Positions 20,240 through 32,789 are shown, numbered from the stretch's first letter. The stretch is 64,000 nucleotides of DNA from Delphinapterus leucas (GCF_002288925.2 NW_022098044.1:12579028-12643027); one strand, 5' to 3'. Notes: generated from the sequence alone by a model not told the origin. Program-made: numbers and translations.

Positions 20240-21585
20240 GGGTGTTCGTAGCTTCTGTTTTAGGCTGTCTCTCACTAATTTCTATGCTATATAGAAAATG
20301 AAAGGATTTGAAAAATACAGAGGCTTGAGCCCTGCCCTCAAATTGTGGTTCTCTGGGTTTGGAAGGGATAGGCTGATGTAGCTCTGCCAGCTTTAGAAAA
20401 CCACTCAGATGACTCCGAGAAATGGAAGCATTGCCTCTGATCCTGGCTCTCAGCCTCTTACCAGGTATGCCTTCCTCTGGAGGAGGGCCTTTCCTCTGCA
20501 GAGTTCAGGGGCATGGGGAGAAAGTCCCTCTCCACTGCAGGTGGTGGGATTCCTGGGGGAGCAGTCACCTGGAGCCAGAGGTTACATGATGCCTCTAAGA
20601 TCAGATGTGATCTTTAGCAGCAGTTAGCATTTCTCCAGCTCCTTTGAGTAGCAGCTCCACTTGCTTTATTTTGTTGCACTCCTTGTCTGTCGGCCTGTTT
20701 CCAATTACTGAGGGACGCTCCGACCAGGCTTGGTAAAAACCTGCCTATGGTGTTTTGTTTTGAGCACAGGATGGCATTTCCACGTGTTTTCCATTGGTTT
20801 GTTGATTTATTCTTAGAGAGAAGAGGGACACCAGATAAGAAACTTGTCCTGTTTCCAACACAGGACAAGGTGCTTGAGTGTCCTTTTGTATGAACTCAGT
20901 TTCCAGTGCTGGAAATAATAGCGATGTATTAATAAATATAGAGATAAGCCAGTCCTGCCTTTCCTTCCAACTTCCACAACCACTGTTGCTTCTCTCCTCC
21001 AGAGCCACCTTTACAACAGAGGGAACTGTGCAGAAAGGGGAAATGACTTCCAAAGCTCTTGAACGATGGGGTTAAAATCAGGGTACAGCAGGAGGAAATA
21101 CTTTTCAATACAGGGTAATCCAAAGGTCAGTCTTTACATGAGTCTAGGTTGGGAGCAAGGCTCTTAACTCTTTTAAGTTAGTTCAGACATACTGCCTAGA
21201 TTTCCCCATGACCTTGACAAAGTACAGTTTTGCCCTCAGGGATAGTATATGGTCATTTTGGTCACTGGAACTAACATAAAAATAACACAGCAGGGTCATT
21301 GGGCTTTGTTTTGAGTTTGCTTTTGTTTGGATTTAAAACGCCACAATTTCACTGTTCAGGAAACAGTTCAGACAGACTTGAAATAGTAATGGAATTTTCT
21401 TCTATTCATGTGATCGCTCATTCTTTCATTCATCACTGGTTTGTTAAGTGAGAAGCTCTCTGTGGAGGGAGAAAGAAAAAAGACACCCAAGCCGTAGCCT
21501 TACTTTGGGAGCTTACAAAATAGTGAGGGAGGGAAATGCCTTCAGGGCAGTGTACAGTAAATTCTACGTAGGGGACAGGGACTTG
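20240..21585. other. No recognised feature
   Basis: Overlapping chance frames up to 102 codons (20745-21053, minus). No family or splice pattern is recognised. A weak L2/MIR-like phrase lies near 21415-21450. Confidence 0.45.
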
Positions 21586-21587
21586 AA

Positions 21588-21790
21588 TCAACATATATTA
21601 TGCATAGGGACTGTGCTAGGTATTTTAAATATATTAGGTTATTTTATCTTCCCTAAAATCCTCTGGTATAAATATAACAGATGAGGATACTAAGGCTTAG
21701 AGAGGATAAGTAAATTTCTCAAGATCTCAGAGCCAGTTAATGACACAGCCAGGTTCTAACCCTGTTTACTTAGGTTCAATATTTGCGTTA
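21588..21790 (-). mobile_element. MIR SINE
   Basis: It contains 'gggactgtgctaggtatttt', then 'taacagatgaggatactaag', then 'gcttagagaggataagtaaa' and 'cagagccagttaatgacaca', in reversed MIR order. Confidence 0.8.
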
Positions 21791-21794
21791 TCTC

Positions 21795-23060
21795 TGCTCT
21801 GCCATGAGCTGCCAGGCACGTAGGTGTGTGTTGGTAGGTAGATGTTAACAGATATAGACATGCATGCATGTATGTTACAAAGAGGGTGCTTTAACAGGGG
21901 TGCCTAGTAAAGGAACCCCAGAAGAGTCTGTGTTTAGAAGATCAGCAGAGAGATGAGCATTCCAGGTGGAAAAAAGATCCAACAATGCAGTGAAAATTAG
22001 GAGGTATATGGCAAGTTTGTAGAACCATTGGTAATTATGTTTGCCAGGAATGCATGGACTGTGCAGGAAAATAACGGGAAATGAAGAGTAAGAGGAAATC
22101 TGTGGCCAAATAATAGAAAAAGTAGAATGCTAGGATCCTAGACTCTGCATGCTGTGGCTGTTGGGTGCTGACTGACGGCCATCTGTCACAATTTCATGCA
22201 AGGCTACAGTTCTCTCACCCAAGGCCCAAAAGAACTCAATGTGATGGTGTCCCCTGGACCCCAAAGAATTGCTTCAGATTGCTGACATTGCCCCAATTTT
22301 TATGGACTGATGTCAGCCTCAGCACAAGCTACTGTCATTCCATTTCAGTCATAATAAGAATTAACACTGGGAAGAAAACCCAAACAGTCTTGAAACAGTC
22401 CCTCAGTCCCCTTCTTCAAGGTAACCTGATCCAGGGACATCTCCCACATATGGAGCATCCGTGGGAGCATCGCAAAGAACCACAGCACTCCGGGCAAAGG
22501 GTCTTCATATCCAACCTCTTCTGACTTATATTCCCCTCATTCCCTACCTCCTCCACCCATGTGCCACCTTGTAACCTCCTGGGAATTCCTCTCCAACTGC
22601 TTCCTTCCCCAGACCCTCTCTGCTTCAAGACAGCACCAGTAATATTCCAAGCCCCCTTCACTTCTCTGGCCACCTTGTAAAGGGCACTCACCCTGACGTG
22701 GATTCATTAATCCTCATGCCATATATTTGCTTAGTTTGCTTAGTTTGTCATGCGGATTTTTCAGTGTCATTATTTGCAGTGCATTCTTTAGAAAGCAAAG
22801 GGATTACATAAAAATTTCATGGTGTGTTCCCCATACTGACTACAGTGTCCACACTTGGTATTTCATTTTGGCAAAATATGATTGAGTGAAACATAGAGGT
22901 AAGACTTTAATGGGAACAGGAAGAGAAGACGTCAATGAAGGCAACAGCCTTATGGATAAAGGGTGGAAGGGAAGGGGAGAGGTATGGTATGTACATACAT
23001 TGACTGATACACAGTAGATACTTAGGAACAGCCACAAATACCTTTGATTTTTTGTGCATG
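21795..23060. other. No gene; faint L2-like piece
   Basis: A phrase near 21945-21975 ('gagatgagcattccaggtgg') recalls reversed L2. A frame at 22165-22524 has 119 codons but no recognisable domain. Nothing else is supported. Confidence 0.4.
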
Positions 23061-23079
23061 AATACCTTGGGTCTTTTTA

Positions 23080-23514
23080 TTCTTATAATTATTATTATTT
23101 TTAATTGAAGTATCGTTAATTTATAATGTGTTAGTTTCAAGTGTACAGCAAAGTGATTCAGTTTACATATATATATATTTTTTTTCAGATTCTTTTCCAT
23201 TATAGGTTTTTACAAGATACTGAGTATAGTTCCCTGTGCTATACAGTAGGTCTTTGTTGTTTATCTATTTTATGAATAGTAGTGTGTGTATGTGAATCAC
23301 AAGCTCCTAGTTTATCACCCACCACACACACTTCCACTATCCCCGTTGGTAGCCATAAATTTGTTTTCTATGTCTGTGAGTCTATTTCTGTTTTGTAAAT
23401 AAGTTCATTTGGATCATTTTTTTAGATTCCACATATAAATGGTATCATATGGTACTTGTCTTTCTCTGTCTGACTTACTTCCCTTAGTATGATAATCTCT
23501 AGGTCTACCCATGC
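23080..23514 (-). mobile_element. 5'-truncated L1 (cetartiodactyl L1 3' end)
   Basis: The reversed L1 3' UTR is clear: 'attgaagtatcgttaattta', 'tacagcaaagtgattcagtt', 'tagttccctgtgctatacag' and 'tagattccacatataaatgg'. A perfect 16-base duplication, 'accttgggtcttttta', flanks it at 23064-23079 and 23515-23530. That is good evidence of target-primed insertion of a truncated copy. Confidence 0.9.
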
Positions 23515-23689
23515 ACCTTGGGTCTTTTTAATGCCAGCTGATGGGTTGACTTCTCTCAAGTTCAAATACTTCCTGCACTCTATTGGAGACCTACTTTAAG
23601 TTTCTGTATCCAAAAAAAGATTCCACTATGAACCAAATGCACTGGGGAAGCAGTGCCATATAAGACATTGGCCCCGAAATTAAGGAGGA

Positions 23690-24000
23690 TCCATTGTAGT
23701 CAGATGGCAGAAGGATAATTGAGATACCATACAATACATGCAGTGGGGATACAGAAAAGGACGATGAACCAGGCCTGTGTGGGAAGGGGTTAGGACAAAG
23801 TTTAAGAAGGACTATGCAGCAATGCTGACATTTGAGCTGAACCCTAAAGGATGTATAGGAGTTCATCAGGAACAACAGTGAATGGTGGAAAGGGAGAAGG
23901 GAATGGATGATATTCAAGGCAGAAGGAACAGCATGTATGAAGGCCTAGAGAAAAGGAAGAGCAAAGCTATGGGAAATGGTGAGAAGGTTAATATAGCTGA
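23690..24000 (-). mobile_element. L2 LINE fragment
   Basis: The phrases 'gctgacatttgagctgaacc', 'ctaaaggatgtataggagtt', 'ggcagaaggaacagcatgta' and 'tgaaggcctagagaaaagga' follow the reversed L2 3' coding region in order. Confidence 0.65.
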
Positions 24001-24159
24001 CTCTGGGTATAAGAACAAAAGCAATAAAAGGCAACACTCTTCTCTCTTGGCCTCCCTTCCAATTTGTTGGCTGTGCGGCTCCGTCTCTGCAAGCTCATCC
24101 TCCTCTGCCTGGTCATTAGAGATTACAATCCTCAAGACTTGATCTTGAGCCTGCTTTTC

Positions 24160-24660
24160 TTCCAGTCTGTGTCCTCTTCCTAGGCAACCTTATTCATGCC
24201 TGGTTTCAATCACACCTATATGAGAATCTCACATGTTTTTGTATCTCTAGTTCAGAGTCTGACCTCTGGCTCAGACTCCCAGTCCTGCATATGCCACTTG
24301 GAATTCTCAAAGGCATCAAATTTGGTTAAACACTGAGCCTCTAGTCTTTACTTTCTTAAGCTGGTTCTTCTTTCAATTACCAGCACGACCATCTATCTAG
24401 TTGTACAAGTGGGGCATTATCCTGAACGTTGGCATTATTCCAAACACCTTTCTCCAAATTTCACATCCAGTTCACCACTAATAACATTGATATTAGTTTT
24501 TCAATATTTCTCAAATCCATCCACTACTATCAATTTTACCAAGTCCATAGCAGTTGAAGTTACAATTTCTTGCCTAGAGCGTTACTATATATCCTAACTT
24601 GTCTTCCTGTTTCTACTCTTAATCTCACTTTAAACTCTCTAGTTCAAAGCAAGGGAATCC
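24160..24660 (+). mobile_element. Ancient LINE-like repeat (L2 clade suspected)
   Basis: It shows the same phrase order as the piece at 54270-54885 plus 58376-58575: 'gcctagagcgttactatata' and 'cctaacttgtcttcctgttt' match the 'treated pair, then two choices' part of that repeat, followed by a degraded 'agcaagggaatccttaaaaa'. The family assignment is from memory and tentative. Confidence 0.4.
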
Positions 24661-24879
24661 TTAAAAAAATAGGAATCTGAGCGTGATGGTGGATTAAAGG
24701 TCATAGAAATTTTCCCTAGTATAGAACTATGTTCATTGGATAAATGCTGCATGACTGATTTGGGAAAAAAAAATAAGGGGATTTCTTAGAGATTAGGCAT
24801 TAAATAAGAGTGCAGATCAGCAGAATGTAGGATTTACCATGGTAGATTATAATCTGGGTTTCAATGGACCATGTATATC

Positions 24880-26170
24880 AGAAAAAGAAATCAAAGGCTG
24901 ACGCAACACAGGACAGGAATAAAAACAGACACCCAGAATAAATCTGAAACTTACAAAGAATGGCATCCTCATGAAGTAAAATAGGAAAAAAAAAATTTTT
25001 TTTTCTGCTGAGGGATGTATGCAAGTTTTTTTAATGACTATTCATAGAGTGGGAAAAATATCCTTTAAGAATTACTATTAACAAGTCTTTATTCTAGTCT
25101 TGTGACCTGAAGAAACAAAACCTAAGCTTAAATATTCATATTTAAAGAAGTCAAGTTTAGTCATTCCCCAGGTGACTTGAAAAAAAAAAACCAAATCCTG
25201 TCTGGAGGAACACAAAGGCAGGCTTCAAAGAATTCCCACAAATAAAAAGAACATCACTAAACAATAAAAAATAAATTAAAACACATGAAGAGGCAAAGTC
25301 AAGATGAGCAAAATTAAGCAACAAAACAAAACAAAAGCAAATTCATAAACAGACCCGTAAAGTCTGCTTTTATTAGAATTTGGATACAGAATAGCAAAAG
25401 GGTGTTGAAGAAATACTAAGAAATTTGAGATGACAGAAAGCAGGATGAAGGAAGAATCTACCAAGATTGGTGTGGCACATAGGAAAAGGAAACAAGTAAA
25501 TATCCTAGAAATGAAAACCCTAATAATGTAAAATAAATTATATCATAGTTTAGACACAGATAGAAAATTAATATAATGGAGGCCACTGGAGAATTAAAGA
25601 ACTGTGATCTAAAAAACAGAAATTCTTGGGCTTCCCAGGTGGCGCAGTGGTTGAGAGTCCACCTGCCGATGCAGGGGACACGGGTTTGTGCCCCGGTCTG
25701 GGAGGATCCCACATGCCTTGGAGCGGCTGGGCCCGTGAGCCATGGCCGCTGAGCCTGCATGTCTGGAGCCTGTGCTCTGCAACGGGAGAGGCCACAGCAG
25801 TGAGAGGCCCGCGTACTGCAAAAAAAAAAAAGAAAGAAATAATAAATTCTTGAGGATATAGACAAAGGAGCAGAGGAGATAGAAAATATCACAGTGTTCA
25901 AGACATATAGAAGAAAGAGTGAGAAGATATAATACATCTAATTGGAATTCCAAAGGGAGAAAATAGAGTGGAGAAAGCCAATATTTCAGTTAGTAATGGG
26001 TAAACTCCTTAATTGATAAAATATATCAATCGTTAAGTATAGAATGGCCACTAAATCACATCTAAAATAAGTAAAATGAAATTTATTTTAAAATACATTT
26101 TAATGAAACACAATATAGAAATTAACAAACATGGAGAAGTTCTGAAAAGCAGTCAAAGAAAAATGTAGTT
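24880..26170 (+). mobile_element. Old L1 5' part with ORF1 remnant
   Basis: The clearest part is 25860-26170: 'atagaaaatatcacagtgtt', 'acatctaattggaattccaa' and 'agggagaaaatagagtggag' follow the RNA-binding part of L1 ORF1 in order. No ORF1 reading frame survives. The upstream stretch (24880-25600) is A-rich and fits the region before ORF1, but its edge is uncertain. A CHR-1 SINE interrupts it at 25629. Confidence 0.5.
25629..25843 (+). mobile_element. Cetacean CHR-1-type tRNA-Glu SINE
   Basis: A clean copy in forward orientation: start 'gggcttcccaggtggcgc', B-box-like 'gggtttgtgcccc', then 'gagcggctgggcccgtgagc', 'gaggcccgcgtactgc' and an A-rich tail. The 9-mer 'aaattcttg' stands on both sides (25620-25628 and 25844-25852). 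CpG sites are partly decayed to TpG/CpA. The long minus-strand frames across it (25458-25953) are artefacts. Confidence 0.9.
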
Positions 26171-26189
26171 GAATTTTTTATGTTTTTCT

Positions 26190-27040
26190 GGCATTCTGAG
26201 GTCTTACTGAAATCATTGTTTCTAACAGTTTTTTTGTGTGTGGATTTCTTGGGATTTTCTACATACAAAATTATGCCATCTGAAAATTGGGATCATTTTA
26301 TTTCTTGCTTTCTGATCTGTATGCATTTTATTTCCTTTTCTTTCGTTATTGCATTGGCTAGAACATCTAGCACTATTTTGAGTAAGAGTGATGAAAGCAG
26401 ATATCCTTCCCACGTTCATGATCTTAGGGGGAAACTATTCATTCTTTCACCATTAAGAAGAATGTTAATTGTAGGCTTTTTTGTAGGTGCTCTTTATGAA
26501 GTTGAGGACATTCTCCTCTATTCTTATTTTTCTGAGTGTTAATTATTAATGGGTGTCAAATTTGCACAAAGACTTTTTTTCTGCATTGGCTGATATGAGA
26601 ATGTAATTTTTCTTCTTTAGTCAATTAATAGGCTGGATTACAGCAATTTATTTTCAAATATTAAGCCATTCTTATATCCCTGGAATAAACTCCCCTTGAT
26701 CATGGTGTGTGATTCTTTTTATATATTTCTACCTCTTATTTCTTGTATTTTATTAAGGATATTATGTCCATATTCATGAAGTTATTGGCCTGTAGTTTTC
26801 TTTTTTTTTTTTTTTTTTGTACTGTCTCTATCTGGTTTGGATATCAAGTTAGTGTGAGCTTCATAAAATGTATTGGGAAGCACTTCCTCTTCTATGTTTT
26901 AGAAGAGACGTGTAGAATTGGTATTATTTATTTTTAAATATATGGTAGAATTCTTCAGTGAAACCATCTTGACCTGGAGGTTTCTTTTGGAAAGTTTTTA
27001 AATTATGAATTTAATTTCTTAACAGTTATAGAGCTATTAA
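26190..27040 (-). mobile_element. L1 fragment, reverse-transcriptase region
   Basis: Read on the minus strand, it is an L1 ORF2 reverse-transcriptase segment. On the plus strand the family signatures are 'tatgccatctgaaaattggg', 'ggctagaacatctagcacta' and 'ctggaataaactccccttga', the last also seen in the intact-length L1 at about 39088-39107. No usable frame remains. It stops near 27040, where a second L1 copy starts with its 3' end. Confidence 0.75.
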
Positions 27041-30000
27041 AATTACATATTTTATATTGTGCAAGTTACAATTTTAATCACCTTCAAGTTTACAATTAAA
27101 TGGTTTTATGGTATTTACAAGGTTGTGCAACCATCATCACCATCTAATTCCACAACATTTTCACTACCTTTAAAAATAAACCTTTTACTCATTAGCAGAC
27201 ACTATTCATTCCTCCCTGTCCCTGTCCTTGGCAGTTACTAATATACTTACTGTCTCTGGATTTATCTATTCTGGGTTATTTTAAATAAATAAAATCATGC
27301 AATATGGGATCTTTTCTTTCTGGCTTCTTTCACTGGGCATAATGGTTTTGAGGTTCATTCATGTTATAGCATGTATCAGTGCTTCATTTCTTTTTATGGC
27401 TGAATAATATTCCACTGTATAGAATACATATTTTTTCCATTCATCAGTTGATGGATATGAGCTCTTTTCATTATTTTGACTGTTATGAATAATGGTACTT
27501 TGAATACTCATTTACAAGTTTTTTCATAAATATATGTTTTTAATTCTCTTGGATAGGCACCGAGGAGTAGAATTTCTGGGTTGTATAATAGCTGTATGTT
27601 TAGTTTTTTGAGGAACTGTCAAAATGTTTTCCAACATGACTGCATCATTTTACATTTTTATCAGCAATGTTTAAGAATTCCAATTTCCTCATGTACTTGT
27701 CAACATATATCATTGTGTATTTTTGATTACAGTATCCTAGTGGGTATGAAGTAGGATTTCATTGTGGTTTTGATTGTCATTTCCCTAGCGACTAACGATG
27801 TTGAATGTATTTGTTTGTGCTTATAGGCTATTTGTATATCTTCTTTGGAGAAATGCCTATTCAAATTAATTGACCATTTGGTAATTTATCTCTTTTATTG
27901 CCCAGTTAAAAGAATTGTTTATGTATTCTAGATACTAGAACTTTGCCAAATATATGATTTACAAGTAATTCCCCCATTTTGGGGTGTTGACTTTTTACTT
28001 TCTTGATAGGGTTGACTGAAGCACAAAAGTTTTAAATTTTAATTAAGTCCAATTTATCTATTTTTTCTTTGCTTGTTCTTTTTTTTTTTTATAAATTTAT
28101 TTATTTATTTATTTTTGGCTACATTGGGTCTTTGTTGCTGTGCACGGGCTTTCTCTATTTGCGGTGAGCGGGGGCTACTCTTTGTTGTGGTGCACGTGCT
28201 CTCATTGTGGTGGCTTCTCTTATTGTGGAGCATGGGCTCTAGGGGCGTGAGCTTCAGTAGTTGCGGCATGCAGCCTCAGTAGCTGTGGCTTGCAGCTGTA
28301 GAGCGCAGCCTCGGTAGTGTGGCACACGGGCTTAGTTGCTTTGCGGCATGTGGGATCTTCCCAGACCAGGGCTCAAACCCATGTCCCCTGCACTGGCAGG
28401 CAGATTCTTAACCACTGCACCACCAGGGAAGTCCCTCTTTGCTTGTTCTTTAGGTACCATACCTAAGAAACCATTGCCTTTTCCAAGGTTAAAAAAAAAA
28501 AAAAAAAAGATTTACCCTATGTTTTCTTGTAAGGGGGTTATAGTCCTTACATTTAGGTCTCTGATCCATTTTGAGTTTATTATTGTATGTGGTTTGTGGT
28601 ATTAGTCTAACTTTATTGTTTTGCATGTGAATGCCTAATTGTCTCATCACCATTTGTTGAAAGACTGTTATTCGCTCATTGAATTGTCTTGCACCCTGTC
28701 AAAAATCAACTGCTTAAAGATGTATGAATTAATTCTGAGCTCTTAATTCCAATTCATATATATATACATTAGTACCACACAGAAGTCTTGGCCCTAAAAC
28801 TTTGTAGTAAGTTTAGAAATCAGTAAGTGTGAGCCCCCCAAATATGTTCTTTTCAAAATTGTTTTGGCTATTCTGGGTCCATTCATTTCCATACAAGTTT
28901 TAGGATCAGGTCACAAATTTCTGCAAAAATACAGCTGGAATTTTGATAGAGATTGCATTAAAACTCTAGAACAGTTTAAGCATGGTAAACCCAAAGTGAT
29001 CAGATGGCAGTCTTAACTTCCATTGCTTAACAATGTTAAGTATTTCTATCTATGAATACAAGATATCTTATTTAGGTGTTTTTTGATTTCTTTCAATGCA
29101 GCTTTTTTACCGTTCTGTGTGCAAGTCTTGCATCTTTTAAAAAATTTACTGCTATGGATTTTATTCTTTCTGTTGCTATTGTAAATGTAATTGTTTTCTT
29201 GATTACATTTTTGAATTGTTTATTTCAAGTTTATATAAATGCAATTGATTTTTGTATATTAACTTGTATCATACTTTTTTTCTGTGCTCATTTATAAGAT
29301 CTAACAACTATTTTTAAGATTACTTTGTATTTTCTGTATATAAAATCAAATCATCTAAAAATAGAAATAGTTTAGCTTCTTTTCCTTTTCAACTTGGATG
29401 ACTTTTATTTATTTTTCTTTTTCTATTTACCTTGGCTAGACCCTCCAATACAATGTTGAATTGAAGAGGTAAGGACAGACTTTTTCTTGAGCCTGATTAA
29501 AGGGTAAAAACTTTCGGTCTTTCAGCATTATTATGTAGTCTCTGAATTTTACATAAAAACCCATTCTCAGGTTAAGAAAATTCTCTTCCTCTTATAGTTT
29601 GTTGACTATCTTTATTGTGATTGTTTATTTATGTAGAGCTAACCTTCCATTTCTGGCACAAGTCCCACTTGGTCATAGTGTGTATTCCCTTATTTATGTT
29701 GCTACATATAGTTTTCTGGTATTTTTGTGTGTATATTCATGAGGGATTTGGGTTTCTAGGTTTCTTTTCTTGTGGTATATTTGTCTGGTTTTAGTATCAG
29801 AGTAATATCAGCTTCATAAAATGAGTTGGGTGGTGTTCCCTCTTCCATGTTTTTGAAGAGTATGTGAAAGATTCATGTTAATTTTTCTTTAAATGTATGT
29901 AAAGTGAAGCCTGTGTTTCCAGGCTTTATTCATGGGTAGTTTTTTGATTACTAATTCAACCTCTTTACTTATTATAGTTTTTTTTTCCAGATTCTCCATG

Positions 30001-30672
30001 TCTTCTTAAATCACTTTCCATAGTCTCATTTTTCTAGGAATCCATTTTATTTAATTATCTAATGTGTTGACATACAATTATTCATAGTGTTCTCTTTTAA
30101 TCCTTTTCCTTTTTTTAAGGACAGTAGTAATATCCCCTATTTCATTCTTAACTTTAGTAATTTGCACTTTTTCTTGTTTTTTCATGTTCAGTCTACCTAA
30201 AGGTTTGCCAATTTTGTTGATCTTTTCAGAGAAACAATTTCAGTTTTGTTTATAGTGTTTTTCAAACCTTTTAATGTCTTGTTGATCTTTTTTTCAGTTG
30301 TTCTATCCATTATAAAAAGAAAGGTATTGAAGTTCCCAACCATTACTGCTGTACTGTTTATTTCTCCCTTCATTTCTGATGTTTTAGTTTTATTTATTCT
30401 GAAGTTTTTTTGTTAGGCCCATATATGTTGAAAATTGTTATATCTTCTTGACTGATTGTCCCTTTTACTACTAAAAATATTCTGTATTGCTTCTAGTTCT
30501 AATTTTTATCTTACAGTCTATTTAGTCTGATATTAATAAAGCCACTCCAGCTCTTGTTTGTTACTGTTTTGCATTTCATGTTTTTTTTCATGCTTTTACT
30601 TTAAAAATTTATTTTTCATATTTGAAGCTAAGTTGTGTCTCTCATAGACAGCATAAAGTTGGATCATGTTTA
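27041..30672 (-). mobile_element. Old 5'-truncated L1 (L1MA/L1MB type)
   Basis: The order on the plus strand is 3' UTR ('ttgtgcaaccatcatcacca', 'ttgaggttcattcatgttat', 'ctgaataatattccactgta'), then ORF2 from its C-terminal end through the reverse transcriptase to the endonuclease side ('gtctctcatagacagcataa', about 30636). The match stops abruptly at about 30672, the 5' truncation point. A SINE is inserted at 28081-28435. Stops and indels are everywhere and no coding capacity is left. Confidence 0.8.
28081..28435 (-). mobile_element. CHR-2/CHRL-type tRNA-Glu SINE
   Basis: On the minus strand it opens 'gggacttccctggtggtg' and ends in an (AAATA)n-like tail, seen here as 'ttatttatttatttatttt'. 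The middle holds the repeated 'agcccatgctcc'-type phrases of the longer CHR form. The 15-mer 'tctttgcttgttctt' flanks it at 28066-28080 and 28436-28450. It sits inside the older L1. Confidence 0.9.
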
Positions 30673-32140
30673 ATATGGACTGAACTAGTAGTGACCTGGG
30701 CTTCTTCAATAAGAGGCTCTAGCCAGATGCTTTCATCAGCTTCAAAGTAGTACATTTCAGAAATATTATAAGAATATGCTAAAGGTACCAGTGAGGTGCC
30801 TATCTCATTGTGGATCCTGACAAACGGGCAGGGGTCTCAGGAGTGGCACAAAGGGAGATGATCACCAGAACTCTGGAAGTGAGTATCAACTAGCCTCATA
30901 TCCTACATGAAAAGAAATTCGTTTGACCATGATTGAGTTTCTCATCTGTGGATTTGGCATGGCTTTACATCTCTTCTTGTTATGAAACAGACGATTGGAT
31001 AGAAAGAGGCAGAGCCATCAGTTCAGTATCTGTAGATGACTTTTTCAGCAGTACCATATGCTGGTGACCATTCCCCTTTTCCTCATCTGCAATTTATTTG
31101 CCCTAAAGCCTTCAACAAAACTCTCTAACACCGAAAAGATTTGGGTGTTAGAAGCTTCTGTCCTCAGGAAACTAAATAACCATGTCCACATTAAAACATC
31201 TGGCAAAGCATCTGGAAGCTAGTGGGAACCAAGCAGGCAGAATGGAAATCCTAGAGAAACATGACATACGGTATATTGCAGTGACTAAGCTCTTCTTCTC
31301 AGCATGTGGGGGTGTGATGGTAATGAAAGCGATATCATGCATGATGGGATCCCCAGATAAGCTCTCATGCCCTTCCCCTGTGGACCTGTGCTCCAGTTGC
31401 TAAAGAAATAACTGTAGTGGGCTGATATTTTCTGTGACCTCTCTTTTTTAAATCTTCATCTTCTATGGGAAGCTAAGAAAATGACCAGAAGGCCAAAAGC
31501 AACAGGATGTTGTTCCCTGTGCAGAATTTGACATTGTTGATTGCCAAATTCCTTGTGAATTACCTTTCTCCCTAGGTAAACCATGACACCATCCTATCTG
31601 CTTCTCTTCTAACAAACACTCTGCTCACTCCCTCTCCATTTCCTTAACTGCATCCTCTTTTTCATCTTACTCAGAAAATGTGGTGTTGCTTGCCCTCTTC
31701 TCTACACACTCCTATTTCTTAGAGGCATAAACCCTGACAACTGTCACCTATTTGTTTGTGTTCAGGCACTCACATGATCATTCATTTATATAGTACCCAA
31801 TTTTTCGCTGCTCTTACAAGAAAGGCACTAAGCAAGGTAGTGAAACCTCCTGCTCTCAAGAAGATGACAACCCAGAACAAATATCCTGCTATCCCCTCTC
31901 ACCTGATATGACCATATTAGTGATTTATCTGTTCTAATTGGCTGGTTTCTGTGTTGTATTAGTATTTTGACTATTAGCTCTACCTAGGTAGAGTAGAGTA
32001 TATCACACAGTCAAGAAAACTTATATCCAAAGTTGACTTCTTTCTTGTACTCTACATATTCAGTTTTATGGTTAAAAATTTCTTATTGATATCCAAAATA
32101 TAAACAAATAGTTTTAAAAAAATCTTGGTTTTCAAGGTTC
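30673..32140. other. Unrecognised non-repeat DNA
   Basis: After the L1 truncation point the sequence becomes non-repetitive. A plus-strand frame covers 31182-31403 (73 codons), and the minus strand is also open across much of the same stretch. I recognise neither product. A processed pseudogene or ordinary unique DNA are both possible. No A tail or duplication is evident. Confidence 0.35.
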
Positions 32141-32143
32141 AAG

Positions 32144-32176
<33 letters not shown>

Positions 32177-32181
32177 TTTTT
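32144..32181. repeat. (CT)n followed by T run
   Basis: About 12 CT units run straight into about 14 T. Confidence 0.95.
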
Positions 32182-32394
32182 CCGAAACTTGCATCACCAA
32201 CACTGAGCTGGAAGGGACTTCAAAATTGGGCTGGTGTCTTATTTCACAAACAAGGAAGCATCCCTTAGTAGGAGGCTGTGACTTCCCTGGTCTCACAGTT
32301 GACTAGAACTCAGATCTTCCAATTCTAAATTCAGTGTGTCAGCAATTTTGAGGATTTGGAGGTATTTTTCAATTTCCTACCAGCTGCCCTGGCA

Positions 32395-32730
32395 TGCAGA
32401 CACAGTATTACGATTCTTTAGAGGGGTGTCGCAGTGCATTATAAAGAATATGTGAAGACCACATGTACGAACAAGTGCATCATTTGTAATGGTCGGAAGG
32501 ATAGAATAACTGCAGTGCTACTCTCAGGCCAAACCTTATGCTGCCACGTGTTTAAATGGTGCCATTTTATTTGCCCTTCCCACATGGCACTTCAGCAAGG
32601 CCGTAGCTATTGTCAAATTAGCTGTCATGACAACGGTATGCCTGTATTCCTCAGGGACAGTACTGTCTCAAACAATATGTCCCAGCAAGTTTTAATATTC
32701 AGGCATCCAGAGACATGTTCCAAATTGTTT
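32395..32730. other. Candidate conserved noncoding stretch
   Basis: This is non-repetitive, balanced-composition DNA with an E-box CACGTG at 32545-32550 and phrases such as 'ttaaatggtgccattttatt' and 'attagctgtcatgacaacgg'. It looks under constraint by eye only. A 141-codon frame (32434-32859) starts here but runs into a CA repeat, which makes a real protein unlikely. Confidence 0.3.
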
Positions 32731-32734
<4 letters not shown>

Positions 32735-32771
<37 letters not shown>

Positions 32772-32785
32772 ATACTCACACACTC
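32735..32785. repeat. (CA)n microsatellite with imperfect tail
   Basis: A pure CA run covers 32736-32765 and is followed by degraded 'cactcacacatactcacaca'. Its reverse strand gives a Cys-Val run in a chance frame. Confidence 0.95.
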
Positions 32786-32789
32786 GAGA

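Noticed and set aside
25458..25953. Minus-strand open frames of 114 and 159 codons
   Set aside because: They run through the reverse of a CHR-1 SINE and the A-rich L1 beside it. Similar frames occur over the SINE at 407-616.
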